DNA of 64,000 bases from NCBI RefSeq assembly GCF_009659535.1, contig NZ_VJZZ01000002.1:62001-126000 (forward strand), in the 5' to 3' direction. Below, piece after piece: positions 26,009 to 35,513 of this stretch. This stretch comes from Aggregicoccus sp. 17bor-14 (GTDB taxonomy: Bacteria > Myxococcota > Myxococcia > Myxococcales > Myxococcaceae). Below the pieces are notes generated by a model that made no database searches, had not been told where the DNA came from, and saw nothing but the letters and a program-made list of their open reading frames with translations. Position numbers and translations under genes: made by a program. The first letter of the stretch is position 1. Each line of letters opens with the position of its first letter.

Positions 26009-27886
26009 TCACGCCTGCGCGCGCGGCCAGTGCAGGCCCGTGAAGGGGTTGGGCGGCGTGGGCTCGTCCGGGCTGAGCATGGAGGGGGCGACGTAGAGCC
26101 CCACCCGCTCGCGCTTCCACCAGGCGCCGGTGGCCTGGCGCGTCGCGCGGTCGCTCATCCGGTACTTATAAAGGGTCGCGCGCACCATCTTCGGCGGCCC
26201 CTCGGGGAAGGGGTTCGACTCGAAGAGCGCGAGCACCTCGGGTGAGCCCTCCAGCAAGCGCCCCAGCAGCGCGAGGAACCAGCCCGGGGGACTGGAGAGC
26301 GCGGCGAACCACAGCTGCCAGTCGAGCCGGGGCTGGTGCGGCGCCACCCAGCGCGGAGGCCGGTTCAGCGGGCCCGGCTTGTAGCGCATCGGGTAGGCGC
26401 GCCAGGTGACGCCGTCGTTGGAGCCCTCGATCTCGATCTCCGGCCGCTCCAGCGTCATCACGCTGAACAGCCCGTAGCCGTTCACCGAGCGCAGGGGCGC
26501 GGCCCACTGCGCGAGACGGTCCAGCCACGCGGGCGGGTTGCGGGGGCGGTCGAAGCGCGCGCCCAGCTCGCGCAGGGACAGCGCCACGAGCGGCGCGGCG
26601 ACGAGCGCCTTCGCCCCATGTCGCCACGCGCGCGTGGGCCGTGCCGGCGCGGGCTCGGGCACCCAGCGCGCGAGCGCGTGGTCGTCCAGCAGCCACACGC
26701 CCATCACCGCGGACAGCAGGTTGAAGAAGCCGTAGTTGCCCGTGGCGGCGATGCCCGCCTGTAGCCCCGTGAAGCTCCAGAAGCCCGCGAGGCGCAGCGG
26801 CCTCGGGAGGAAGGAGAGGAAGGGCGCCGCCGTCTCCAGCGCGAGCGTGACCGCAGTGCTCGCCTTCTGCGCGCGCAGGGGCAGCTGGTGCGCGTGCCAG
26901 CCGAGCCGCGTGGGCAGGGGCGTGGTCTCGTGGTGGATGGCCATGGCGGTGAGGTCGCGCCAGGTGCGGTCGCCGGACTGCAGCTTCGCGAGGCCCGACT
27001 CGAAGTAGAGCTTGAAGACGAGCCAGCGCATCAGCGCGAGGTCCAGCGCCGAGGGCTCGCGCTCGCCCATCCCGGGCCGCAAGCCTCCGGGCGCCACCAG
27101 CAGCGCGTGCGCGCTCGTCTCCAGCAAGAGCACGTCCCACTGGAAGGAGAGGAAGGCGCGGCCGGTAGAGGCGTAGGAGAGGTAGAGCGCCCACAGCGCC
27201 GCGAGGCTCGCGCGCGGCGCCACGTTCGCCACCAGCGCGAGCGCGAGCAACTGCCCTGCGCGCGTGCCATTCACGAGCGCGCGGTCGGAGGCGCCGGTGA
27301 GCCAGAAGATGCTGGGCACGCGCGTGAGCCGCTCCTTCCCCAGCCGCGGCTCGAGGTCGTCGAGCAGCTCCTGCACGGGCGCGATGCCGCGCGCGCCGTA
27401 CAGCCCGCGCACCTGGCGCCCCAGGGAGGTGAAGGCGATGAGGTACACGCCGCCCAGCAGCCGCAGGAAGAGCCAGCGCACCTGGCGGTGGCTGCTCGCG
27501 CGCGCGCCGCGCAGCACCCGGCGCTCCAGCCGGCTGGCCGCCATGCGGTGGCGCGCCACCTGCCGGTACGCGAGCTCCGCGAGCCCGCGCACCCCGGGCA
27601 AGAGCCCCGCGCGCGCGGCGAGGCGCACCGCGGGCGCGCGTGCGTAGAGCAGGGAGCGGAACACCGCGCGCGCCCCCTGCGTCACCCGCCCCGAGGGCTC
27701 CACCAGCTGCACGGAGCGCCGTGCGTCGGCGCGCCGGATGCCCAGCAGCCAGAGGGGCAGCAGCTGCTGCGGCGCATAGCGCACCCGCGCTCCCGTCTGC
27801 GTGCGCCAGCGCGCGACCCACCGTCGGCAGAAGCCGCAGTCTCCGTCGTAGACCATGAGGGGACGGCGCAGCGGGTGCAGGCGCAT
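26009..27886 (-). CDS. DCC thiol-disulfide oxidoreductase - lipase maturation factor fusion
   Basis: The 625-residue protein starts with a DUF393/DCC domain whose active site YDGDCGFC is at residues 13-20 (Cys17 and Cys20). From about residue 135 it continues as a lipase maturation factor (LMF1/DUF1222) domain with many helices: FLRLLGGVYLIAFTSLG, SYASTGRAFLSFQWDVLLLE, FKLYFESGLAKLQSGD and the C-terminal soluble segment NGYGLFSVMTLERPEIEIEGS. LMF1 helps fold lipases in the eukaryotic ER; bacterial members are known but their clients are not. Linking a redox CxxC domain to it suggests disulfide handling during export. No lipase gene is next to it. Confidence 0.85.
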   Translation of the reverse strand: MRLHPLRRPLMVYDGDCGFCRRWVARWRTQTGARVRYAPQQLLPLWLLGIRRADARRSVQLVEPSGRVTQGARAVFRSLLYARAPAVRLAARAGLLPGVRGLAELAYRQVARHRMAASRLERRVLRGARASSHRQVRWLFLRLLGGVYLIAFTSLGRQVRGLYGARGIAPVQELLDDLEPRLGKERLTRVPSIFWLTGASDRALVNGTRAGQLLALALVANVAPRASLAALWALYLSYASTGRAFLSFQWDVLLLETSAHALLVAPGGLRPGMGEREPSALDLALMRWLVFKLYFESGLAKLQSGDRTWRDLTAMAIHHETTPLPTRLGWHAHQLPLRAQKASTAVTLALETAAPFLSFLPRPLRLAGFWSFTGLQAGIAATGNYGFFNLLSAVMGVWLLDDHALARWVPEPAPARPTRAWRHGAKALVAAPLVALSLRELGARFDRPRNPPAWLDRLAQWAAPLRSVNGYGLFSVMTLERPEIEIEGSNDGVTWRAYPMRYKPGPLNRPPRWVAPHQPRLDWQLWFAALSSPPGWFLALLGRLLEGSPEVLALFESNPFPEGPPKMVRATLYKYRMSDRATRQATGAWWKRERVGLYVAPSMLSPDEPTPPNPFTGLHWPRAQA

Positions 27887-28098
27887 GGCGGCGTTCTCCG
27901 GGGGCGGGGGCCTCTACCGCGCAAAGGTGCGCTGCCCTCGCGCGCCTGCCACACCCGCGCTGCCTCCCTGCCTGCTCTCTCGGGCGCAAGGCTCGCGCCG
28001 CTGCGGCGTGCCCGCGCACGATTTGCGCCGCGCGCGGCCTGCGGGCTCCCTGCGCACGGGGCGGCGCGCGTGGCACCCGCCTTGCTCAAGGGCGGAGC

Positions 28099-28779
28099 AT
28101 GACTGCACTCTCCATGGCGAACCCCGACCTGCCCCCCACGGTGGATCTGCGCGCCGAGCAGCAGCGCACGCTCGCCACTCCGCGCCGCCGCTACGGCTTC
28201 CTCGCCCGCCTGCTCTTCATCACGATGGACCTGGTCTACGGGCGCAAGCGCACGCTCTCCAAGTTCAAGGTGCTGGAGCTCATCGCGCGCGTGCCCTACC
28301 AGACCTGGGAGCACGTGGCGTACGTGGCGCTCACCCACCGCTACCGCCAGCCGCGCTTTGCCCGCCGCATCTTCGAGTTCGTGCGCGAGGCGCGCCTGCA
28401 GCAGGACAACGAGCAGTGGCACCTGCTCATCCTCGAGGAAGCGGTGCAGCGCTCGGGCGTGCAGGAGGGCTTCCTGCGCTACCGCGTGGTGCCGCAGCTC
28501 ATCGCGTTCTTCTACTACCACGTCAGCTGGCTGCTCTACGTCATCAACCCCAAGCTCTCCTACGCGCTCAACGCGGACTTCGAGGACCACGCCGAGCACG
28601 AGTACATGCTCTTCGTGCAGGAGACGCCCGCCTTCGAGAGCCAGCCCTTCGTGAGTGACTTCCGCCAGGACTACGGCGCCTTCCGCAGCATGGCGGACCT
28701 GCTGCGGCGAATCGGGCTGGACGAGCGCGAGCACAAAGACGAGAGCGTGCTGCGCATGGTCCAGCCCCGCTTCGCCTGA
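28099..28779 (+). CDS. alternative oxidase (AOX/PTOX) family protein
   Basis: The 226-residue protein shows the four-helix diiron pattern of alternative oxidases: LELIARVP (Glu60), NEQWHLL (Glu105, His108), FEDHAEHEY (Glu162) and DEREH (Glu209, His212), giving four carboxylates and two histidines. AOX enzymes oxidise ubiquinol with O2 at the inner membrane without pumping protons. The motif FEDHAEHEY deviates from the classic LEEEAIHSY, so substrate use may differ. ATG 28099 is preceded by AAGGGCGGAG; ATG 28114 is an alternative. No quinone-synthesis or cytochrome oxidase genes are adjacent. Confidence 0.8.
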   Translation: MTALSMANPDLPPTVDLRAEQQRTLATPRRRYGFLARLLFITMDLVYGRKRTLSKFKVLELIARVPYQTWEHVAYVALTHRYRQPRFARRIFEFVREARLQQDNEQWHLLILEEAVQRSGVQEGFLRYRVVPQLIAFFYYHVSWLLYVINPKLSYALNADFEDHAEHEYMLFVQETPAFESQPFVSDFRQDYGAFRSMADLLRRIGLDEREHKDESVLRMVQPRFA

Positions 28780-28916
28780 GCCTGGTCGCCTGCTCTGCCA
28801 GCGTGGGGCCGGCCCACTTGCGCGCCCCTCCCTGGACAGCGCGAGGAGCGTCCCTAGCTTCCCCTCCATGGCTTCGCTCCCGGTGGACGGGAGCCACACA
28901 CGGAGGGGGAACTCAC

Positions 28917-29156
28917 ATGCGCAAGGCACTGCTGGCGGTGGCGATGACGGGTCTGGTCGGTCTGGTGGGCTGCCACCGCGAGACCCGCAACGACATGGCG
29001 AACGACGCGAAGAGCGACGCGAAGGCCGCCACGAACAAGGCCCAGGACGCGGCCGAGACGGCGGGCGACAAGGTGGAGAACGCCACCGACAAGTCCGACA
29101 GCAAGACGGTGGAGAACGCGGGCGACAAGGTCGAGAACAGCACCGACCCCAAGTAG
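28917..29156 (+). CDS. small repetitive lipoprotein
   Basis: A 79-residue lipoprotein with signal ending LVGC, followed by a strongly charged, helical, repetitive region (NDAKSDAKAATNK, AGDKVENATDK, AGDKVENSTDPK). The direct repeat of AGDKVEN is visible at about residues 49-55 and 68-74. GGAGGGGG lies 7 bases upstream of ATG 28917. It probably forms an extended helix, like small outer-membrane lipoproteins that bind the cell wall or buffer stress; its exact role is unknown. It stops directly against the convergent DUF2156 gene with no base between the two stop codons. Confidence 0.8.
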   Translation: MRKALLAVAMTGLVGLVGCHRETRNDMANDAKSDAKAATNKAQDAAETAGDKVENATDKSDSKTVENAGDKVENSTDPK

Positions 29157-30578
29157 CTAGCCCGCAGGCGCTGACGGCAGGGCGCGCGCGCGGTGCGCGC
29201 GCGCCCGCCACAGCAGGAAGGCGGCGAAGGTGGGCGCCGCGAGCGAGGCGAGCACGATGCCCGCGTCCACCACCCCGCGCACCCGCGGCAGGTTGAAGCT
29301 CAGCGCCTGCGTGAGCGTGAGCAGGGCATCCGCGGTGACGGCCACCGCGAGCCCCAGCGCGAGCCGCGGCCGCCAGCGCACGCTGAGCGCGTAGAGCGCC
29401 GGCGCGACGAGCGCGTCGAAGAGCACCCAGCCCCACTGCACCCCGCGCGAGGGAAACCACTGCCGCCCCGGAGCGAGCAGCAGCGCGAGCGTCCAGGGCA
29501 CGAGCAGGAGCGCCATCAGCCGCAGCAGCAGCGTGGGCCCGCGCAAGAGCGTCCGCAGCCCGAAGCGCAGGAGCCCCCCGCGCGAGAAGGCCGCGAGCGT
29601 GTCGTAGAGCGCCGAGGCCGCCGTCTGCTCCCGGGGGTAGCTCAGGTAGATGGGGTCCCAGCGCTGCGGGCGCAGCTTGGCCTTGAAGGCGCGCAGGCCC
29701 TCGAAGTCGTAGAGCGCCGAGCCCAGCCAGCGCGCGAGCCGCAGCGGCCGCGCGAGCGCGCCGGCGAGCGGCACCATGCCCAGCGTGAGGTAGGGCGCGC
29801 CTTCCGCCGCGGCCGCCCGCATCGCCGCGTCCACCAGCAGCTCGGCGCTGCCGTTGGGCGCCTCGCCGCTGCGCAGCAGGTCCTCGAGGAACCAGCCGCT
29901 GCGCCCGTACACCGGCACGGCGTTGAGGAAGGCCACCAGCCGCCCGCCCTGCTCGGCGACGAAGAGGCGCCGCTCCTCGGGGAAGCCGAAGAGGTGCAGC
30001 TGCACGAGGAAGCCCATGGGCGCCATGGGGCGCGTGGCGAGCCACCCCGCGAGCAGCGCCTCGATGGCCTGGCGCGTGCTGCCCGGCGCCTCGCCCAGCT
30101 CCTCGCTCGAGACGCGCCGCACGCTGACGCCTTTCGCGCGCGCGCGCCGCAGCTGCTCGCGCAGGGAGCGGCTCCCCTTCAGTGTGGCCTCCCACTCCGA
30201 GGGCACCCACACCGGCTGCTCGCCCACGTGCAGGCGCTGGAAGGGGGAGCGGTCGCTGAAGCGCGGCTCGATGGCGAAGAAGCTCGCGCGCCTCCCTGCC
30301 GCCCGCGCCGCGCGCACGAAGGCCTCGGCCACCGGGATGACCTGCTCGCGCGCCGCGATGGGCGCGCCGCCCGCCACCCACGCGCGCCCCGTGTCCACGT
30401 ACGCCACGCACGCGTCGGCCTCGCTGGCGCCGCTTCCCTCCGGGAACCAGTAGCGGAACTCGGGCTCCAGCACCTGGAAGCTGGTCGCGTTCCAGCCGTG
30501 GCGCCGCAGCAGCGCGAGCACGCGCTCTCGCTCGGCGGCGGGCTTCGGGGCCGCGGGGGTCTGGTGCGTTGGCGTCAC
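29157..30578 (-). CDS. DUF2156 / phosphatidylglycerol lysyltransferase C-terminal domain protein
   Basis: The 473-residue protein has an N-terminal soluble GNAT-like domain (about 15-330) with FRYWFPEGSGASEADACVAYV and FSDRSPFQRLHVGEQPVWVPS, matching the DUF2156 (MprF C-terminal) family, and a C-terminal membrane part with about four helices (350-470). I chose GTG 30578: the frame runs upstream, but there it translates the palindromic repeat at 30603-30642, an unlikely coding sequence, and AGGAG precedes the GTG. MprF-like proteins attach amino acids to lipids, but this order (soluble domain first) is inverted relative to MprF. No promoter seen. Confidence 0.8.
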   Translation of the reverse strand: MTPTHQTPAAPKPAAERERVLALLRRHGWNATSFQVLEPEFRYWFPEGSGASEADACVAYVDTGRAWVAGGAPIAAREQVIPVAEAFVRAARAAGRRASFFAIEPRFSDRSPFQRLHVGEQPVWVPSEWEATLKGSRSLREQLRRARAKGVSVRRVSSEELGEAPGSTRQAIEALLAGWLATRPMAPMGFLVQLHLFGFPEERRLFVAEQGGRLVAFLNAVPVYGRSGWFLEDLLRSGEAPNGSAELLVDAAMRAAAAEGAPYLTLGMVPLAGALARPLRLARWLGSALYDFEGLRAFKAKLRPQRWDPIYLSYPREQTAASALYDTLAAFSRGGLLRFGLRTLLRGPTLLLRLMALLLVPWTLALLLAPGRQWFPSRGVQWGWVLFDALVAPALYALSVRWRPRLALGLAVAVTADALLTLTQALSFNLPRVRGVVDAGIVLASLAAPTFAAFLLWRARAHRARALPSAPAG

Positions 30579-30602
30579 GGGCGGTGGTGCTCCTGCGCTC
30601 GG

Positions 30603-30642
30603 CAATCCCTCACCCCGCCCCTCTCCCAGAGGGAGAGGGGAC
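30603..30642 (+). repeat. 40-bp palindromic repeat, copy A
   Basis: One of four near-identical elements in the window (also 42473-42512, 45675-45714, 61595-61634). It starts CAATCCCTCACCCCG and ends with a perfect hairpin of CCCCTCTCCC and GGGAGAGGGG around AGA. This copy lies 18 bases beyond the stop of the ClC gene, upstream of the DUF2156 start, where it could end ClC transcription. Confidence 0.85.
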
Positions 30643-30659
30643 GGCACAACCCGTTTCTC

Positions 30660-32531
30660 TCAGTGCGCCGGAGCGGCCGGGGCGCGCCCGCGGCCCAGCC
30701 CCTGCTCCGGCTGGAACTCCGCGTGCAGGCGCCGGTGGTGCGCGCTCAGCAGGTCCGAGCGGGTGAGGATGCCCACCAGCTTCTGCGGATCCTCGGCGGA
30801 CACCACCGGGAGGCGCCCCACGCCCTCGCGCACCATCTGGTCCGCGGCGTCGCGCATGGAGCGGTCGTCGAACACCACCGAGGGCGCGCGCTTCACCAGC
30901 GAGCCCACGGTGAGGCCGTCCGCGGCCGGGCCCTCCTTCACCGCGAGGAAGTCGCGGCGGGTGAGCACGCCCACCAGCCGGCCCTCGGCCGAGACGACCG
31001 GGTAGCCCTGGTGCTGGTAGGGCGGCAGGGCGGAGAGCACCTTCGGGGCGACCTCGGCGAGGGGCGCCTCCGCCGCGAGCGTGACGAGCGTGCGCCGCGC
31101 GTGCTCGCGCACCAGCTCGCCGGCGAGGAAGTCCGGCGCGTACTCGCTGGGCACGCGCGCCCCGCGCCGCGCCATCTTCTCCGTCATGATGCTGTGGCGC
31201 ATGAGGAGGCAGGAGACGAGGTAGCTCGCCGCGCACCCGCCCAGCAGCGGCAGCAGGCCCACCGTCTGGCGCGTGGTCTCGAAGGCGAACACCACGCTCG
31301 CGAGCAGCGCGCGGCTCGCCCCCGCGAAGATGGCCGCCATGCCCACCAGCGCCGCGAGCCGCACGTCCACGCTCAGCCCCGGCACCAGCGCGATGGCGCC
31401 CGCCGCGAGCGCCGAGCCCACGCCGCTGCCCACCGTGAAGAGCGGCGCGAGCGTGCCGCCCGAGGTGCCGCTGCCCAGCGCGATGGACCAGGAGACGAAC
31501 TTGAGCAGCACGAAGGCGAGCATGCTCCAGCCCACCAGCTGCCCGCCCAGGATGTCCGTGATGTTGCTGTAGCCCACGCCCAGCGTGCGCGGGCTGAAGT
31601 AGCCCACCACGCCCACCGCCACCGCGCCCAGAGCCGGCCACCACATCCAGTGCAGGGGCAGCTTCTCGAACGCGTCCTCGATGGCGTACACCGCGCGCGT
31701 CGCGACCACGCTCACCACGCCGATCACCGCGCCCAGCAGGATATAGAAGGCGATGGCCGTGGGCGTGGGGGTGGGCAGCGTGGGCATGGGGAAGGCGGGC
31801 GCCGAGCCCTCCATCGCGATGCGCGCCGCCGCGGCCGTGGCGGTGGCGAGCGCCACCGGGATGAGCGAGCGGCCGCGGTACTCGAAGAGCAGCAGCTCGA
31901 TGGCGAGCACCACCGCGGCCACGGGGCTGCCGAAGGTGGCGCTCATGCCGGCCGCCGCGCCCGCCGCGAGCAGCGTCTTGCGCTCGTCCGCGGTGATGCG
32001 CAGCAGCTGCCCGAGGAAGGAGCCCAGCGCGCCGCCGGTGGCGATGATGGGCCCTTCCGCGCCGAAGGGGCCGCCGGTGCCGATGGCCACCGCCGCGCTC
32101 AGGGGCTTGAGCCAGGTCATCTTGGGCGGGATGCGGCTGTGGTTGTAGAGCACCTGCTCCATCGCCTCGGGGATGCCGTGGCCGCGGATGGCCGCGCTGC
32201 CGTAGCGCGCCATCACGCCCACGATGAGCGCGCCCACCACCGGCACCGCGATGACCCACAGCCCCAGGTGGTGGTTCCACGGAGTGACCGGCTCTGCCGA
32301 CAGCTCGCCGTAGAAGGCCAGGTGCGTGACGAAGGCGATGAGGTGGGTGAGCACCACCGCCACCACGCTCGCGAGCAGCGCGAGCCCGATGCTCAGCACG
32401 CTGATGAAGACGGTGCGCCCGCCCACGTTGCTGCCGGGCATGGGCGCGGGCACGGTGTCCAGCGTGGGCTGCATGGACGGGGCGACGGGGAGGCGGTCGT
32501 GCTGACCGGGGAGCTTCTCAGGCGACTTCAC
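30660..32531 (-). CDS. ClC-type chloride channel/antiporter with CBS pair
   Basis: A 623-residue protein with about ten membrane segments and the ClC signatures GTGGPFGAEGP (residues 151-161, Glu159 being the gating-type glutamate) and GSGTSGGTLAP. The first filter motif reads GHGIPE rather than GSGIP. The C-terminus has two CBS repeats (about 490-610; GYPVVSAEGRLVGVLTRRDFL and GRLPVVSAEDPQKLVGILTR), which usually bind adenosine nucleotides and gate transport. Its ATG overlaps the stop of the MarR gene by ATGA, so regulator and channel are coupled. Whether it is a channel or a proton/chloride exchanger cannot be told from these motifs alone. Confidence 0.92.
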   Translation of the reverse strand: MKSPEKLPGQHDRLPVAPSMQPTLDTVPAPMPGSNVGGRTVFISVLSIGLALLASVVAVVLTHLIAFVTHLAFYGELSAEPVTPWNHHLGLWVIAVPVVGALIVGVMARYGSAAIRGHGIPEAMEQVLYNHSRIPPKMTWLKPLSAAVAIGTGGPFGAEGPIIATGGALGSFLGQLLRITADERKTLLAAGAAAGMSATFGSPVAAVVLAIELLLFEYRGRSLIPVALATATAAAARIAMEGSAPAFPMPTLPTPTPTAIAFYILLGAVIGVVSVVATRAVYAIEDAFEKLPLHWMWWPALGAVAVGVVGYFSPRTLGVGYSNITDILGGQLVGWSMLAFVLLKFVSWSIALGSGTSGGTLAPLFTVGSGVGSALAAGAIALVPGLSVDVRLAALVGMAAIFAGASRALLASVVFAFETTRQTVGLLPLLGGCAASYLVSCLLMRHSIMTEKMARRGARVPSEYAPDFLAGELVREHARRTLVTLAAEAPLAEVAPKVLSALPPYQHQGYPVVSAEGRLVGVLTRRDFLAVKEGPAADGLTVGSLVKRAPSVVFDDRSMRDAADQMVREGVGRLPVVSAEDPQKLVGILTRSDLLSAHHRRLHAEFQPEQGLGRGRAPAAPAH

Positions 32532-33055
32532 GGGTGGACCTTCTTCTTGTTGCGAGAGGGGGTGGGACGCCGGCTCTCCTCCTCGAAGAAGAGCGCCGGC
32601 GCGAGGTGACTGGCGCCCAGCTCGGCGAGCAGGGCGCCCAGGCCGCGCGAGAGGCCGCGGCGAACGGTGGGGGTGAGCTGCGCGAGCGCCGCCTGCAGCG
32701 CGGCGCCCGGAGAGGCCGGCGCGCGCGCGAGCAGGGTCCGGCCGCGCGGGGTGAGGGTGAGCACGGCGCGGCGGCGGTCTCCGTCCGCGTGGCCCCGCGC
32801 CACGAGGCCCCGCGCGATGAGCCGCTTGGCCACCACCGACACCGAGCTCTGGTGCGTGGCGGTGTGCACCGCGAGCTCGCCCACGCTCGCGCCCGGGTGC
32901 TCGCCGAGCCGCTGCAGCACGAAGAGCTGCGCGCCGCTGATGCCCAGCTGCCGCTCCGCCGCGCTCGCCGTGAGCCGCAGCGCCTGCACGAGCCGGCGCA
33001 CGTCGTCCATCAGCGCGCGCAGCTCGGGGGTGGGGGGAATTGCATGGGAGCCCAT
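32528..33055 (-). CDS. MarR family transcriptional regulator
   Basis: A 175-residue winged helix regulator: LGISGAQLFVLQRLGEHPGAS, ELAVHTATHQSSVSVVAKRLIARGLV and the wing DGDRRRAVLTLTPRGR are typical MarR features. ATG 33055 has GGGAG 5 bases upstream. The stop overlaps the ClC gene start by four bases, so the two are coupled; autoregulation of this operon would be the usual arrangement. An inverted repeat GGGAG...CTCCC (33046-33064) covers the start and ribosome binding site and could be its operator. The ligand is unknown. Confidence 0.9.
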   Translation of the reverse strand: MGSHAIPPTPELRALMDDVRRLVQALRLTASAAERQLGISGAQLFVLQRLGEHPGASVGELAVHTATHQSSVSVVAKRLIARGLVARGHADGDRRRAVLTLTPRGRTLLARAPASPGAALQAALAQLTPTVRRGLSRGLGALLAELGASHLAPALFFEEESRRPTPSRNKKKVHP

Positions 33056-33064
33056 ATATCTCCC
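33046..33064. promoter_or_regulatory. inverted repeat over the MarR start
   Basis: GGGAG (33046-33050) and CTCCC (33060-33064) flank an AT-rich centre CCCATATAT. It overlaps the Shine-Dalgarno and start codon of the MarR gene, a position suited to autoregulation, but short arms make this only a candidate. Confidence 0.25.
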
Positions 33065-33172
33065 GGTCAAACTACGGGGCAATGCCCCGCGTCGCAAGCT
33101 GGACGCAGGGGAGGGGGCGCGCCCACTTCATCGTTGCCATCGGGCCTGAACTGGTGTTCAGGTGGGCCGCGC

Positions 33173-33586
33173 ATGCAGCGAGAGCCGCTCCTCCGCCTCG
33201 TCACCCAGCTGGGCCGGGCCTTCACCGCGCGCGGCATGGGCGCCCACGCCCGCATGCTGCGCGTGTACTTCCTCGCGCTGCGCCACGGGCTCGCCGACTC
33301 GCGCAACGCCGTGCGGGTGAGCCTCACCGAGGAGAGCGTGCTCGAGTGGCTGCGCACCCTGCGCGTGCCGCCCTACGACTCGGTGGACGCGGGGGGCTAC
33401 CGGGTGCAGCGGCGCGGCGAGGGCTGCGGCACCTGCGCCGCGCGCGGGGAGACGCCCACCGTCATCACGGATGCCGTGTTCCCGGGAGGTGCGCGCATGC
33501 GCTGCCGCTCGTGTACCAGCGTGTGGCTGGAGGAGGACGCGGTGCCCCACCGTGAGAATGCGAAGGGCCGCCACGGTCTCCCGTGA
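33173..33586 (+). CDS. hypothetical protein with CxxC pair (zinc-ribbon-like)
   Basis: A 137-residue protein whose N-terminal 90 residues are helical and basic (LLRLVTQLGRAFTARGMG), followed by a C-terminal pair of CxxC motifs (GEGCGTCAARGE and MRCRSCTSVW), which would form a small zinc ribbon. I do not recognise the family. The ribosome binding site is weak, so the start could vary. It converges with mreB, and its stop codon sits inside the hairpin at 33565-33592. Confidence 0.6.
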   Translation: MQREPLLRLVTQLGRAFTARGMGAHARMLRVYFLALRHGLADSRNAVRVSLTEESVLEWLRTLRVPPYDSVDAGGYRVQRRGEGCGTCAARGETPTVITDAVFPGGARMRCRSCTSVWLEEDAVPHRENAKGRHGLP

Positions 33587-33592
33587 CGGCCC
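33565..33592. terminator. hairpin between hypothetical gene and mreB
   Basis: GGGCCGCCACGG (33565-33576) and CCGTGACGGCCC (33581-33592) form a 12-position stem with one C-A mismatch and a TCTC loop. It overlaps the stop of the hypothetical gene and lies 27 bases past the mreB stop, so it likely terminates both convergent transcripts. Confidence 0.6.
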
Positions 33593-33619
33593 TGGGGTGT
33601 GCGGCGCTCGCCCGGACGG

Positions 33620-34807
<1,188 letters not shown>

Positions 34808-35362
34808 CTAGGCGGCGGGCGCGGCAGCGGGGGCGTCGAAGGTGCGGGGCGGAGGCACCGGCCCCCCGGTCACCTCGGGGAGGGGCTCTCCGGCGCCGTC
34901 CCCGCCCTGGGCCTCGGCCTGGGCCTCGCGGTACTCCGGCGTCTGGCGCAGCGCCTCGCTGGTGAGCTTGAGGAAGGCCTCGCGCACCGGCTCGAACGCC
35001 AGCGCGGCCGCATACCAGGCAGGCGCGTAGTCGAGCCGGATGAGCCCGCTCAGGTTGCAGCGCGCGTGCGAGTAGTCCCACGGGCAGCGGCCGAGCGCGC
35101 GGCGCAGGAGCCAGCCGGTGCCGTACTCGGCGCCGAAGATGACCCCGGTGTACGCGAGCGCCCGGACGGCGCGCGGGCGGTGCTTGAGCCGGTCGTAGAC
35201 CTTCTCCAGCACCAGCGCCGTGGCCCCGTAGATGGGGTGCATCCAGAGGAAGGTCTTCGCGGTCCCGTGACGGTCGCGCTGGAAGATGGCTGCGCTCGTC
35301 CCCGTGAAGCAGACCTCGAGCACCCAGCCGACACACCCGTAGAGCAGGAATCGCGGTAGCAC
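34808..35362 (-). CDS. CmpB-type putative ABC transporter type IV membrane protein (PF06541-like)
   Basis: This 184-residue protein has about four hydrophobic segments and the conserved strings LYGCVGWVLEVCF, WMHPIYGA and WDYSHARCNLSGLIRL, which match the 'putative ABC-transporter type IV' family (PF06541). Despite the family name, transport activity has not been shown for most members. The C-terminal 45 residues are Pro/Ala-rich and cytoplasmic. It may be co-transcribed with the glycosyltransferase upstream (151 bases apart) but this is unproven. Confidence 0.75.
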   Translation of the reverse strand: MLPRFLLYGCVGWVLEVCFTGTSAAIFQRDRHGTAKTFLWMHPIYGATALVLEKVYDRLKHRPRAVRALAYTGVIFGAEYGTGWLLRRALGRCPWDYSHARCNLSGLIRLDYAPAWYAAALAFEPVREAFLKLTSEALRQTPEYREAQAEAQGGDGAGEPLPEVTGGPVPPPRTFDAPAAAPAA

Positions 35363-35513
35363 GGGGGAAAGCTAAGGGCCGTGGGCCGCCCCGGGGAGGG
35401 CGGCCGCACGGCCCCTGGAGCCGCCGCGCGCCCGGGCGATGGGCATGCGACAGCGGCCCGTGGTCAGGGGGACAGGATGGCTGTCCACCCCTGGGCACTT
35501 CGAGGGGCGCGCC

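Noticed and set aside
28785-28830. Possible sigma-54 promoter before the small lipoprotein gene
   Set aside because: The GG and GC elements do not have the required 10-base spacing.
30579-30647. N-terminal extension MPSPLPLGEGRGEG of the DUF2156 protein
   Set aside because: It is the translation of the palindromic repeat copy A, so the GTG at 30578 with AGGAG upstream is preferred.
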